The notes under the pieces: model-generated
What the model saw: the letters and a program-made list of their open reading frames with translations, nothing else
The model's database searches: none
What the model was told of the DNA's origin: nothing
Shown here: in pieces, positions 25,563-34,978 of the stretch
Layout of the letters: every line of letters begins with the position of its first letter
How positions within the stretch are numbered: position 1 is the first letter of the stretch
NCBI GenBank assembly: GCA_019638625.1
Contig: JAHBTK010000002.1
Coordinates: 124,001-188,000 of the forward strand
DNA: 64,000 nt
Direction of reading: 5' to 3'
Source: Chitinophagaceae bacterium
GTDB taxonomy: Bacteria; Bacteroidota; Bacteroidia; Chitinophagales; Chitinophagaceae
Position numbers and translations under genes: made by a program

Positions 25563-27257
25563 CTACCAACCTGGATTTTGTGTTAAATTAGGATTTAAAT
25601 TCAATTCTTCTGCCGGTATTGAGCTTAAATAATCCCGGTTCTCCTTGAATTGATAACCATTCGGCAAAAAGTTTTTAAAATAATCAATTAAGCCTTTTTC
25701 ATCCAGTGGGGGATTGTAGGCCGGAAATTCATTTTGGTCAAAGGGATACCCCTTAGGCCGCTTTCCCTTGAACAGCGTATGGGCTGCCCACCGCTTGTAA
25801 TCATCTTCTCTAAAACCCTCAAGCGCCAGCTCAACCCTTCTTTCTCTTCTTATTTCATACAGTTCGTTGGAAATGGGATATCCGTAATCTATCAAATTCG
25901 GATCAGAGCTCTGCGGATGGACAACAAAACCCGGCATCCCGACCCTTGTACGTAATTGATTCAAAGCGTTATTGGCAACATCTCCGTTTAATTCATATAA
26001 TGCTTCGGCATAATTTAACAAAACCTCTCCATAACGAAAAAGAATATACCCGGTTTCACTATTCCCTCCGCCTGTAGAGCCTGCACCTGAAGAATTTGGA
26101 TTTGAACATTTTTTTAATTGGAACCCGGTTGGGTTAAGCCATGCACCTACCTGGTCAACCGAGGGTTTTCCAAAAAACTGCCCCCTTCCTACCGATACCA
26201 CATCCTCGGGTGTCCATACGGTAGCATGAAATCTGGGGTCAACATCCTGGGCTACTTTCGTTAAAAAGGCATTTCCTTTGGTCGTCAACGCCAGTTCACT
26301 ATAATCGTATGGCTCCCCGTTTTTGTCTAAATAATTTGAGATCAAAGACCAGGTAACACCTATTTCGAAAGGTTGGAAGGTGGTCTGGTACTGAACATCA
26401 TTAGATACCCCATCTTTGATATTATAAGCCCTATATAGCAAAATTTCATTTGCAGAAGACATATTATCCAATCCAAAGAGCTTATAATAATCGTTATAAA
26501 CTCCCACCTGATAATTTCCACTCATTAAAGTTTCGGCTGCATTAACACAAGCCTGGAAATACTTACCGGCGTTAGCACCCTGGGTTCCAAAAACTGTTCC
26601 TGCATGATATTTTTGCCATGTTCCTTCATAAAGGGCAACTCTGGTTTTAAAGGCCAAGGCGGCTTCTTTACTGATCCGGTTATTGCCATATTTTGATCTG
26701 AGAGAAAGCACTTCAATGGCATGGTCCAGGTCGGCCAATATCGAATCAACAACTACCGTTCTAGGTTCGCGCGGACGCATTAACTCCTCGCCGGAAGTGG
26801 GTAGTAATTCCGTTGAAACCCAGGGCACATCACCATATTTTTTGATCAACTCAAAATAGTACCATGCCCGGAAGAAATAAGCTTCTCCTAAAAAGTGTTT
26901 ATATATATCAAAATTATCTTTACACTTCTGGTAATTATCCAAAAAAATGTTGACCCCCCGGATATTCGACCATTCGCTCGTCCACCGGCCTCCGGTAACT
27001 CCTCTCTCACCATTTAATATTGGATTAGGAGTTCCTTCTATCGCATTATCTGCATTTTTGATTGAATAACCATATCCAAATTGCCAAAGACTATGTGAAG
27101 GAAATGTGGGATAGAATTGAATAACATAATTTTCAAGGTCCTTGGCTGTTTTCCAATAACTATCAATGCCAATCTGATCCAAAGGAGGACGATCTAAAAA
27201 ATCGTTTTTACATGCACAAAATATAAAAAAGAGTATAACTATTTTAAGTTTTTTCAT
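25563..27257 (-). CDS. SusD/RagB-type glycan-binding lipoprotein (number 2)
   Basis: The protein has 564 residues. The lipoprotein signal is short (KKLKIVILFFIFCAC) and is followed by KNDFLDRPPLDQIG, typical of SusD. The helical body has GEAYFFRAWYYFELIKKYGDVPWV, the C-terminal part EIRRERRVELALEGFREDDYKRW, and the end NLTQNPGW matches the usual QNPGW terminus. It pairs with SusC number 2, encoded 28 bases upstream. Equal length to SusD number 1 is coincidence; the sequences are clearly different. Confidence 0.93.
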   Translation of the reverse strand: MKKLKIVILFFIFCACKNDFLDRPPLDQIGIDSYWKTAKDLENYVIQFYPTFPSHSLWQFGYGYSIKNADNAIEGTPNPILNGERGVTGGRWTSEWSNIRGVNIFLDNYQKCKDNFDIYKHFLGEAYFFRAWYYFELIKKYGDVPWVSTELLPTSGEELMRPREPRTVVVDSILADLDHAIEVLSLRSKYGNNRISKEAALAFKTRVALYEGTWQKYHAGTVFGTQGANAGKYFQACVNAAETLMSGNYQVGVYNDYYKLFGLDNMSSANEILLYRAYNIKDGVSNDVQYQTTFQPFEIGVTWSLISNYLDKNGEPYDYSELALTTKGNAFLTKVAQDVDPRFHATVWTPEDVVSVGRGQFFGKPSVDQVGAWLNPTGFQLKKCSNPNSSGAGSTGGGNSETGYILFRYGEVLLNYAEALYELNGDVANNALNQLRTRVGMPGFVVHPQSSDPNLIDYGYPISNELYEIRRERRVELALEGFREDDYKRWAAHTLFKGKRPKGYPFDQNEFPAYNPPLDEKGLIDYFKNFLPNGYQFKENRDYLSSIPAEELNLNPNLTQNPGW

Positions 27258-27285
27258 AACTGTAGTTTTAAAAAGTATTAAACAT

Positions 27286-30200
27286 TTATAGTGTAATGTT
27301 TATTCCGAAGGAAACCATTTTATCCGCGCGATAAGTAGCGCCAAAGGTGAAACTGGTTCCCAAAGCAACAGGATCTATTGTTTTGATTGCGTTGGTGATT
27401 GTCAATAAATTTTCACCTGAGATATACATCCTTACTTTTTGTAACTGGAGCTTCTTCAGAAGAGACTGTGGCAGATTATAACCTAACTGTACATTCTGCA
27501 GCCTGAGGTATGACAAATCCATCAAATACCGGGTGGAAGGCTGCCTGTTTTTATGATTCTGATCGGCCTGTATATACATCTTGGGCCAAAAAGCATCAAG
27601 GTTAATATTTGCATCGCCCTCATACAACCCGGTATATTCGTCTCCGGGCTTATCGCGAAAATAATCCAGGTGCTCCGTTGTAAGCCCTGTATGTAACCAG
27701 GTATTGATACCCCAGTAAGCGTAATTTGAAACTCCATTATAGCTGGGTACAAAATAATCTCTCTTACCTGTGCCTTTGATCAGAAAAGAAAAGTCAAAGC
27801 CTTTATATTCAAATCCTGCGCTTAATCCATATTGATACCTGGGCGTATTATTTCCAATTACAGAAATGTCTCCGGAGTTATTGATCGAATTGGTACCGTT
27901 ATTTACTTTCCCATCGTCGTTCGTATCCAGGTATTTCAAATCGCCCGGATTCCAGGTATTATAAATAAAGGATAAATCCGTGCGACTTAAATAGCTATTT
28001 ACATCCTCTTGTGATCTGAATAGTTCATTGGCTGTATACCCCCATATTTCTCCAACCTTTTTTCCTGCATACCAATCTGTAACAATGCCGGTAGGGTTAA
28101 GATAATTAAGTACCACTGATTGCGCATCAGACATATTAAAGGAGATAAAATAAGACAGTCCACTTTTTTTGATCTCACTATTCCATCTTATAGCACCTTC
28201 CCATCCTCTTGTTCTTAATGTTGCATTATTAGATTTAGGTACAGATGCGCCCAGCACTCCGGGAAGTGGCTCAGAAGGTCCGATCATATTTTCTGTAACG
28301 CGTTCAAATACATCAAAATCAAGTTGTAACCTATTGTTCAGGAATCCCGTATTCAACCCAATATTTTTTGTGGTAGCGGTTTCCCATGTCAGGTCAGGAC
28401 TTACCAGACTAGGAGTAGATGTGTAGCCTAACGGTCTGGCAGCGCCGTAATTAAACAACCAGTTCAATTGCCCCGATTGTAAGGGGATCAATGCCAGATC
28501 CTGGTAGGAGGCCACCTGCTGATTGCCCAGTTGCCCCCATGATCCTCTCAGCTTAAAGGTGTTTACTACATTTGCAATCCCTTTCCAGAAACCCTCTTTG
28601 TTTACATTCCATCCGAGGGAAAAAGAAGGGAAAAATCCCCAACGGTTTTTCTTTTTAAATCTTGAAGTACCATCATACCTTGCATTGGCTTCGAAAAGGT
28701 ATTTTTCATTAAAATTATAAGTTACCCTTCCAAAATATCCCTGCGTTGCCCAATGTTCCAGGTTTTCACCGGCTGATAAGCTTCCATTGGCCGTTTCCAG
28801 AGAAGGTACTGATTGAACGATTAAATTAGTTTTGGAAGCAGTAAGCTGGTTAATTTGATTTAGCTCAAACTGTGTTCCTGCCATAAGCAACATGTTGTGC
28901 TTACCTACATTAAGATCATAGGATGAGTAAATATTTGTTGTCCAATAAGAAAGGTTGTGATGGCTTTGTCTAATACTGCTTGGAAGGGACCCCGCAAAGG
29001 GAGTTAAATCGCCATTTACTAAATTAGTATAAACTGCCAGTTGTCGATCAGACTCAACAATACCTGTAGACTGATACGCAAATTCGCCATAGATCTTCCA
29101 TCCTTTAGCAGGCCGCAGCTCTGTTGCCAAAATGTGCCAGTTTTCTGTTGTTGCATGCTCGCTTGTACCCGCCTCCTCTACAAATGGGATTTTTGACTGT
29201 ATTTGATAAGTACCGAATCCGGTATACTTGGCCTGAGTTGGCACAGTTCTCATCACGTGAAAAAACATATAATTATAAGGCATACCCACGGGCATACTGG
29301 GGAAAGCTCTGATACTTTTCATAAAACGGGTTTCGTACCGTATATCCATCCAATCTGTAATTGTTGCTTTCACTTTACCAGACATATTATATCTTTTGTA
29401 CGAATCAGTGCCATAGTTGATCACTCCATTCTGCCCGGTAAAGCCCGATGAAAAATAATAAGTAAGTCTATTCGATCCTCCCTTTACGGAGAGGTTATGT
29501 TGCTGATTCAAACTATTGCCATAATATTCATCATACCAGTCATAATTCGCATGAGAATCCTGGTTGGCTCCCCATGCACCATTTGCCAAAGGCATGGACT
29601 CGTAATAGGTTGCATCTGCCGGGTAAAATTGTTTTAAATAACCCCAGTCCTCATTTTGATATGCAATGATCCGGTCTATAGCCGCGTTCGAATAAGTACG
29701 TCCGCCGCCATTGATCCCGAATTCATTAATGACCCGTGCAAATGTGTAAGAATCGAGCATTTTAGGCAGCCTGGCTGTGCTGTTAACCGACATATTACCT
29801 GCGTAAGCAATGGATAATTTTTCATTTTTTTTACCACTTTTCGTAGTGATCAGGATCACGCCAAACGGTGCCCTTGCACCATAAATAGCCGATGCCGCAG
29901 CATCCTTTAGCACTGAAATTGATTCAATATCATTTGGATTCAGGCGATCCATTTCTCCCGGGAACCCATCAATAATAACATAGGGGCTTCCTCCATTTAC
30001 CGAACCCATTCCCCGGATACTGATTTTCATTGAGGCTCCTGGCTCAAGACCATTGTCCCCAAGTGAAAAATCTAATCCTGGCGACTGACCCTGTAAAATT
30101 TGAGAAACCGTAGTAGATTGTCTGTTTTCTATTTTCTTATTTGAAATAACATCTACAGCCCCTGTCAGGTTCACCTTCTTCTGGGTTCCATACCCAACCA

Positions 30201-30570
30201 CTAATACTTCATCTAAAGAAGCGCCTGCAACCATCATAGAAATATCAATCGTTTCCCGTCCATCCACAGATATGTCTAATGCTTCGTAACCAATATGAGT
30301 AATAGTTAAAATCCCGTTTCCTGATATTTTTATTGAGTAATAACCATTTTTATCGGTAGATACACCAGTGGCAGCTCCTTTCACTTTTACGGAAACACCT
30401 GGTAATGGCTCCCCCGATTTATTGGCCGTTACCATTCCGCTAACAGTAATATCCTGCGCGTTCGCAAAGGCATTAAAAAAAATGAAAAATATCAAAAGAA
30501 ATCGCCTGTAGTTAAAAAAATGCCGCTTTAAAAGGCCAACAGACATTTTGAAATACTTATCTTTTCTCAT
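27286..30570 (-). CDS. SusC/RagA TonB-dependent receptor without STN domain (number 2)
   Basis: The protein has 1094 residues. A basic N-terminus and signal peptide end at FFNAFANAQ; then comes directly the carboxypeptidase-like repeat (ITVSGMVTANKSGEPLPGVSVKVKG), the TonB-box region DEVLVVGYGTQKK, the plug with VLKDAAASAIYGARAPFGVI, and the barrel ending FGINITL. Without an STN domain it cannot use the FecR relay, so its control should come from another regulator. A 16-base element at 30698-30713 lies 128 bases upstream of the ATG and recurs before a sulfatase gene at 34937. Confidence 0.94.
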   Translation of the reverse strand: MRKDKYFKMSVGLLKRHFFNYRRFLLIFFIFFNAFANAQDITVSGMVTANKSGEPLPGVSVKVKGAATGVSTDKNGYYSIKISGNGILTITHIGYEALDISVDGRETIDISMMVAGASLDEVLVVGYGTQKKVNLTGAVDVISNKKIENRQSTTVSQILQGQSPGLDFSLGDNGLEPGASMKISIRGMGSVNGGSPYVIIDGFPGEMDRLNPNDIESISVLKDAAASAIYGARAPFGVILITTKSGKKNEKLSIAYAGNMSVNSTARLPKMLDSYTFARVINEFGINGGGRTYSNAAIDRIIAYQNEDWGYLKQFYPADATYYESMPLANGAWGANQDSHANYDWYDEYYGNSLNQQHNLSVKGGSNRLTYYFSSGFTGQNGVINYGTDSYKRYNMSGKVKATITDWMDIRYETRFMKSIRAFPSMPVGMPYNYMFFHVMRTVPTQAKYTGFGTYQIQSKIPFVEEAGTSEHATTENWHILATELRPAKGWKIYGEFAYQSTGIVESDRQLAVYTNLVNGDLTPFAGSLPSSIRQSHHNLSYWTTNIYSSYDLNVGKHNMLLMAGTQFELNQINQLTASKTNLIVQSVPSLETANGSLSAGENLEHWATQGYFGRVTYNFNEKYLFEANARYDGTSRFKKKNRWGFFPSFSLGWNVNKEGFWKGIANVVNTFKLRGSWGQLGNQQVASYQDLALIPLQSGQLNWLFNYGAARPLGYTSTPSLVSPDLTWETATTKNIGLNTGFLNNRLQLDFDVFERVTENMIGPSEPLPGVLGASVPKSNNATLRTRGWEGAIRWNSEIKKSGLSYFISFNMSDAQSVVLNYLNPTGIVTDWYAGKKVGEIWGYTANELFRSQEDVNSYLSRTDLSFIYNTWNPGDLKYLDTNDDGKVNNGTNSINNSGDISVIGNNTPRYQYGLSAGFEYKGFDFSFLIKGTGKRDYFVPSYNGVSNYAYWGINTWLHTGLTTEHLDYFRDKPGDEYTGLYEGDANINLDAFWPKMYIQADQNHKNRQPSTRYLMDLSYLRLQNVQLGYNLPQSLLKKLQLQKVRMYISGENLLTITNAIKTIDPVALGTSFTFGATYRADKMVSFGINITL

Positions 30571-30957
30571 AATTCTGAAGTTTTGATTAGTAGACTGAAT
30601 TTTAATTCTAGTAGTATTTTGATTTCAGAGACTTATACCTACTAGTAAATGTACCTTCATAAAAAAAATTAAAAAACGACTGTAAGTTCAAATCATGACA
30701 CTCTGTTTGCATAAAGTTGTTTGTATAACCGGGACCTATGGAGATACACGTTTTTTCTTCTGCTCAAAGCAGATAGTCCCCTTTTTTGATTGATTAAAAG
30801 CAAAGGCATACAACTCAACAAAGCATCAGCTCTAAATCGGTAGCTGCCTTAAAGTTCATTTTTAAAAAACAGAATAGTAAAATCGAAAGAACAATACAGT
30901 ATAAGGCAATGACAACTTTATCAGTAGGATATCTTGTTCGGGTTTCACAAAAAGCAC
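30571..30957 (-). promoter_or_regulatory. Leader and promoter region of susC number 2
   Basis: The 387 bases hold the shared 16-base element at 30698-30713 and, closer to the gene, a dyad CTAGTAG/CTACTAG (30608-30614 with 30639-30645) that could fold in the message leader. No reading frame is credible. An exact TAnnTTTG was not found. Confidence 0.45.
30698..30713 (-). promoter_or_regulatory. Shared 16-base element, copy A
   Basis: ACACTCTGTTTGCATA on the plus strand (TATGCAAACAGAGTGT toward the gene) is identical at 34937-34952, upstream of the sulfatase gene, at 128 and 130 bases from the two ATGs. Probably a regulator site or core promoter. Confidence 0.5.
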
Positions 30958-31827
30958 CTAATAATCCTGAATAGTTGGAGAACCCTTTAAAAAACCAATA
31001 GAAATAAGGAATTCGTCTGCTTTTAACACAGTTTCTTTATAATATTCAGTCCATTTAAAATTGAAAAATCCATGTGTTTGCCCTTCATATAAATGCAGAT
31101 CACAACGACTACCAATTTTCTCCATGACCTTTTTATAATATTGTACAGTTTCTATCGGGATCACCTCATCTTTGGTTCCCAAAAACAGGATAGTTGGCGG
31201 TGCTCCGCTTTTCCGGAGATTGTGCAAAGGAGAAAAGTTAAGATATTCTTCTCCTATCCTATCATATCCATATCCCCCGGGACCATTATCAATAACTGGA
31301 TTAAAAAGTACCAGTGCATCTGGTTGGGCAGAAATGCTTACATCGTCATTTTTATCGTTGTACTTTTCGCTGGTAGCGGCGGCGGCGGCCAATTGCCCAC
31401 CCGCCGAACCTCCGGAAGCAACAAGTTGATTGGGGTTAATATGAAACTTCTCCGCATTAGAACGCAGAAACCGGATAGCAGATTTTGCGTCTTCCAGGGA
31501 TTCAAAAGGAGTAGATTTGTTTCGTGAAAAAACCCGGTATTCCACCAAAACACTTACCATTCCTCTCCCTGCAAAATATTTCGCGTGCGGTCTGAATTGA
31601 GCAATATCGCCTATGTTCCAACCGCCGCCAAAGAAGAATACAATTGCCGGATACTTTTCAAGCTGATCGCCCTGCCCTGGCTTTGGAGTATAGATCTCCA
31701 TTGACAGGGAAACCGAATCAATCGTTTTGTATAGGATCTTTTCCTGGCTGTTGCCGCTTTGAGAACAGAAAACAGCACAGATCATTACAGTAGTTACCAG
31801 CCGGCAGTTATCTTTAAGTGTATTCAT
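30958..31827 (-). CDS. Secreted alpha/beta-hydrolase, carboxylesterase (acetylesterase type)
   Basis: The protein has 289 residues with an N-terminal signal segment (VTTVMICAVFCSQSG). The oxyanion motif is FFFGGGWNIGD, the nucleophile Ser is in GGSAGGQLAAA, the Asp is in FLGTKDEVIP, and the His is in YEGQTHGFFNF. This is the BD-FAE/alpha-beta hydrolase 3 type, often carbohydrate acetyl- or feruloyl-esterases in glycan loci. It is last in a unit with the ceramidase-like and sulfatase genes (62 and 53 base gaps). A role in removing ester groups from the glycan is inferred from place. Confidence 0.85.
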   Translation of the reverse strand: MNTLKDNCRLVTTVMICAVFCSQSGNSQEKILYKTIDSVSLSMEIYTPKPGQGDQLEKYPAIVFFFGGGWNIGDIAQFRPHAKYFAGRGMVSVLVEYRVFSRNKSTPFESLEDAKSAIRFLRSNAEKFHINPNQLVASGGSAGGQLAAAAATSEKYNDKNDDVSISAQPDALVLFNPVIDNGPGGYGYDRIGEEYLNFSPLHNLRKSGAPPTILFLGTKDEVIPIETVQYYKKVMEKIGSRCDLHLYEGQTHGFFNFKWTEYYKETVLKADEFLISIGFLKGSPTIQDY

Positions 31828-31889
31828 CCTGAAGAAATACTTTTGGAAGTCAGGTTTATGTTGAAATAAGCAAAACTCCGGGAGTTACG

Positions 31890-33275
31890 CTAATCTTTAA
31901 ACAACCCATTCAATAACCTGGCGGCCGTTTCAACGATTTTGTACCCTGCATATGGCTCCAGCCTGCACCAGGAGATCGGAGCGCCAGAATAGCCGCCTCC
32001 AAGTATACCATAAATTGTTGGACAATACCCACCATGCCCGTCTGTAAGACCGACAACAATGGTGGTTGAAGACGGACTACGACGTTTGATATCAAGCCCA
32101 AACTGACAGTACAGTTCGCACGGCTGGGTAACTATTGCCAATTCCCCTATGCGAATAGCATGTACCGGCAGTATATCAAAGGGGCTAACGTCATAAATCT
32201 CCTGCAGATGGACAGCTCCGAATGCCATAATTTTTTCCATTACGCCAACATCTTCTCCTTTATCAACACGTGCCAATATGCTGCGACCTTCAATTAGCTG
32301 TTCGGTGGAGGGTGAACGGAGGGCGACTTTTAAATCATGATAGTCATGCTTTAGCACCGGATTATCATTATAGGTAACTTTTTTATACAGCTCCATGGTT
32401 TTGCTGGCTACCAGTTCGCTGACTCTCTTCAATTTCTCTTCCACTGTTTCTGACCGGTGTGTAAGCATATTTTCAATGGAAATATCGCCCTGGGCCCCGT
32501 TCAGAAAAAGAACTGGAAGGTCGCTGCTAACCCTGTTGCGAATCATCTTTCTTACCTCTCCCGGAAAATCTGCGGAATATATGCCTGCGCCGTAAAAAAT
32601 GGTAGGATGCGTTGTGTTATTGTATAAAACAGCTAAGAGTTTGCCTTTCAGGTCCGAAGCAAACATGGCTAAATGCTGTGGATCAACCGGACCTTCCAAC
32701 CCGGCAAAGTCTTTTCTTTTAGTATCGCCGTGCATGGTATGCGTACCGTCTGCCCAGGTCACCCGGCGGTTGAACCCGATCTGCACTTCCCCTTTCGCCC
32801 ATCCGATCTTTCCCGGCCGGGCAGTTTTCACGGCTTCTGAAGCCAAATCCACCATCCATTTCTGAAGGCGTTCCATATATGCTGTATCCACCGGCATTAT
32901 ATAATTTGTTCTTAGCAGGGATGGACCCGCATGCGTATGTGTGCAGGATATTAATATATTACGCGGAGCAATGCCGGCAGCAACCCCCATAGCTTCCCTC
33001 AGCCGGGCAACAAAGGAAGATTCAAGGCCCACCAGGTCACAACTGACGATTAATAACCGGAATGTTCCTTTCGAGAAATACATAGCGTTTGCCTCAAGGT
33101 TATCCCGGATTTGTGTAGCCTTACGAAGGGTACCTGCCCCCTGCACATAATTTCCTACTTCATTATTGATTATCCTCGTCGCAACACCTATCTTAAATAC
33201 TTCCGGCTGCGCCATACCCAAATGTGAAAACAACAAAAAAAGGGAAATCAACAACGCAGTGCAATACTTGTTCAT
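31890..33275 (-). CDS. Neutral/alkaline ceramidase-fold secreted protein
   Basis: The protein has 461 residues with a signal peptide ending HLGMAQ. The N-terminal domain of neutral/alkaline non-lysosomal ceramidases is clear: FKIGVATRIINN, NILISCTHTHAGPSLL with the zinc-binding His pair, NTTHPTIFYGAGIYSADFPG, and LFLNGAQGDIS. Catalytic domain only: the C-terminal immunoglobulin-like domain of true ceramidases seems absent (length 461 against about 650). Many such short members sit in glycan loci in Bacteroidota and Planctomycetes, with no proven substrate; I would not assign ceramide. It lies between a sulfatase and an esterase in one unit. Confidence 0.85.
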   Translation of the reverse strand: MNKYCTALLISLFLLFSHLGMAQPEVFKIGVATRIINNEVGNYVQGAGTLRKATQIRDNLEANAMYFSKGTFRLLIVSCDLVGLESSFVARLREAMGVAAGIAPRNILISCTHTHAGPSLLRTNYIMPVDTAYMERLQKWMVDLASEAVKTARPGKIGWAKGEVQIGFNRRVTWADGTHTMHGDTKRKDFAGLEGPVDPQHLAMFASDLKGKLLAVLYNNTTHPTIFYGAGIYSADFPGEVRKMIRNRVSSDLPVLFLNGAQGDISIENMLTHRSETVEEKLKRVSELVASKTMELYKKVTYNDNPVLKHDYHDLKVALRSPSTEQLIEGRSILARVDKGEDVGVMEKIMAFGAVHLQEIYDVSPFDILPVHAIRIGELAIVTQPCELYCQFGLDIKRRSPSSTTIVVGLTDGHGGYCPTIYGILGGGYSGAPISWCRLEPYAGYKIVETAARLLNGLFKD

Positions 33276-33328
33276 ATCATATGGTTTATTGAGTACAGTA
33301 ATTTCAGCTTTTTAAAATTCCATTCTGC

Positions 33329-34807
33329 TCATGGAATAGAAATGCTATCGCGTACTTTCAAATGCCTAGTCAGTTTTTCATGAAGTTCTTCCACCAGCTT
33401 TTGATTTTCGGGTTTATCCGCCACATTTACGTTCTCTTCAGGGTCTGTACGATGATCGTAAAGCATGCGGGCATAAGGTTGTCCCGTTTTATTATTGATC
33501 CATTCGGTATAAGCATGTGTTTTTGTCAAAATAGTTTCCCCGGCGCCGGCTCTGTAAAAAATGTATTCTTTCCCGGGAGCGGATGGGTTATCAAGAAGAG
33601 GTACCATACTTTTTCCTTGCAAATGGACCGGCAGGCGTAATCCGGCCAGTTCACAAAGCGTTGGATAAATATCTACGAACTCAACTAATGCAGAAGTATG
33701 AGCATCTCCATTTTTCCAGGGTACTTTTACAATTAAAGGCGCATGGGGGCCTTTTTCCATATTGCTTTGCTTTGTCCAAAATCCATGCTCTCCAAGAAAC
33801 CACCCGTGATCGCCCAAAAGCACCACTATCGTGTTTTCTGAAAGCCCAAGTTCTTCCAGTGCATTTAACACTCTGCCAACCTGTGCATCAACATAACTTA
33901 CACAAGCATAATAGCCATGGATGAGATTAATTGCGGTGGTATCAGGCAAAGGGCCGGAAGCAGGAATACCATAAAAAAATCTTAACTCCGCCCAATTAAG
34001 CCTCGCCATATCCGGAGCGTCTTTTGAGAAAAAATAGTTTGAGGGCAACTTAATATCTTTCTTTTTATACAGGTCCCAATACTTTTGGGGAGCGTTAAAT
34101 GGAAGATGGGGCTTTTTAAATCCTACTGCAAGGAAAAAAGGCTCACCGTTGTTGCTGAAGTTTTGTAACTCTTCAATAGCGCGGTTTGCAATTCTGCCGT
34201 CCTCATAGCTGATATCAGGAATATCAGGATTTTCATAAGCAGGTCCTCTTTGAGGCAGGTTATTATTATCACGAACATGTTTGTCTTTATACCTCCCTTT
34301 ATTTCTTTCTTCAAAGATACGGATGCCTTCTTCAGATTGATAATCCCAATTAGTGGTAGTTCCGGGTGGGCGCCAGTTTTTCACCCAGCTTCCTTTCCCA
34401 TCATCAAAATTATTGTAAACCTTGCCTAAAGAAACTGTTTGGTAATTATTGTTTTTAAAATGCATCGGCAGGCTTACAATTCCCGGGGCATCCTTATCCT
34501 GTGAAGCATTCCATGTAGCAAACCTTTTAGTACCCGGGTATATGCCGCTTAAAAAAGATGCCCTGGATGGCCCGCAAACAGGGTAATTTGCAAAAGCATT
34601 ATTGAAAACAATACCTGACATAGCCAGGCGGTCTATATTAGGGGATTTGATCTGTGGCTTCCCATAGCAGCCGAGTTCTGGCCTGAGGTCATCAATAACT
34701 ATAAAAAGAATATTCGGACTGCCTGGCTTTAAAGGCTTTACCTGTGCAAAAACGGAAGATGTAAATATAAACACACCTGTCAGCAAAAACAACTTACTTA
34801 TATTCAT
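33329..34807 (-). CDS. Secreted formylglycine sulfatase (iduronate-2-sulfatase-like)
   Basis: The protein has 492 residues with a signal peptide (about 1-21). It has NILFIVIDDLRPELGCYG with the metal Asp pair, the catalytic CGPSR in YPVCGPSRASFLSGIYPG, GKVYNNFDDG, GFKKPHLPFNAP, and LLGDHGWFLGEHGFW. The arrangement, including the DDLRPELG start, is that of iduronate-2-sulfatase-like enzymes (S1, subfamily 7 by likeness). It heads a three-gene unit with the ceramidase-fold protein and esterase. The 16-base element of susC number 2 lies 130 bases upstream, which ties their expression together. Confidence 0.92.
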   Translation of the reverse strand: MNISKLFLLTGVFIFTSSVFAQVKPLKPGSPNILFIVIDDLRPELGCYGKPQIKSPNIDRLAMSGIVFNNAFANYPVCGPSRASFLSGIYPGTKRFATWNASQDKDAPGIVSLPMHFKNNNYQTVSLGKVYNNFDDGKGSWVKNWRPPGTTTNWDYQSEEGIRIFEERNKGRYKDKHVRDNNNLPQRGPAYENPDIPDISYEDGRIANRAIEELQNFSNNGEPFFLAVGFKKPHLPFNAPQKYWDLYKKKDIKLPSNYFFSKDAPDMARLNWAELRFFYGIPASGPLPDTTAINLIHGYYACVSYVDAQVGRVLNALEELGLSENTIVVLLGDHGWFLGEHGFWTKQSNMEKGPHAPLIVKVPWKNGDAHTSALVEFVDIYPTLCELAGLRLPVHLQGKSMVPLLDNPSAPGKEYIFYRAGAGETILTKTHAYTEWINNKTGQPYARMLYDHRTDPEENVNVADKPENQKLVEELHEKLTRHLKVRDSISIP

Positions 34808-34936
34808 TGTATGCTCTTATTTCTGTTAACCCTGTTGCATCAAATATTGGTTTGAAAACATATCTCTATAACAACCGCTTTGGATAAAGTTATTCTAATC
34901 GCCAAACTTATAAAACTTCTGCGTTGCCAGTTTACA

Positions 34937-34952
34937 ACACTCTGTTTGCATA
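34937..34952 (-). promoter_or_regulatory. Shared 16-base element, copy B
   Basis: Identical to the element at 30698-30713; it lies between the aldolase stop and the sulfatase ATG at 34807, in a gap of 171 bases. Confidence 0.5.
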
Positions 34953-34978
34953 TTTTACCTGTTTGCTGTTCGGGGCAA

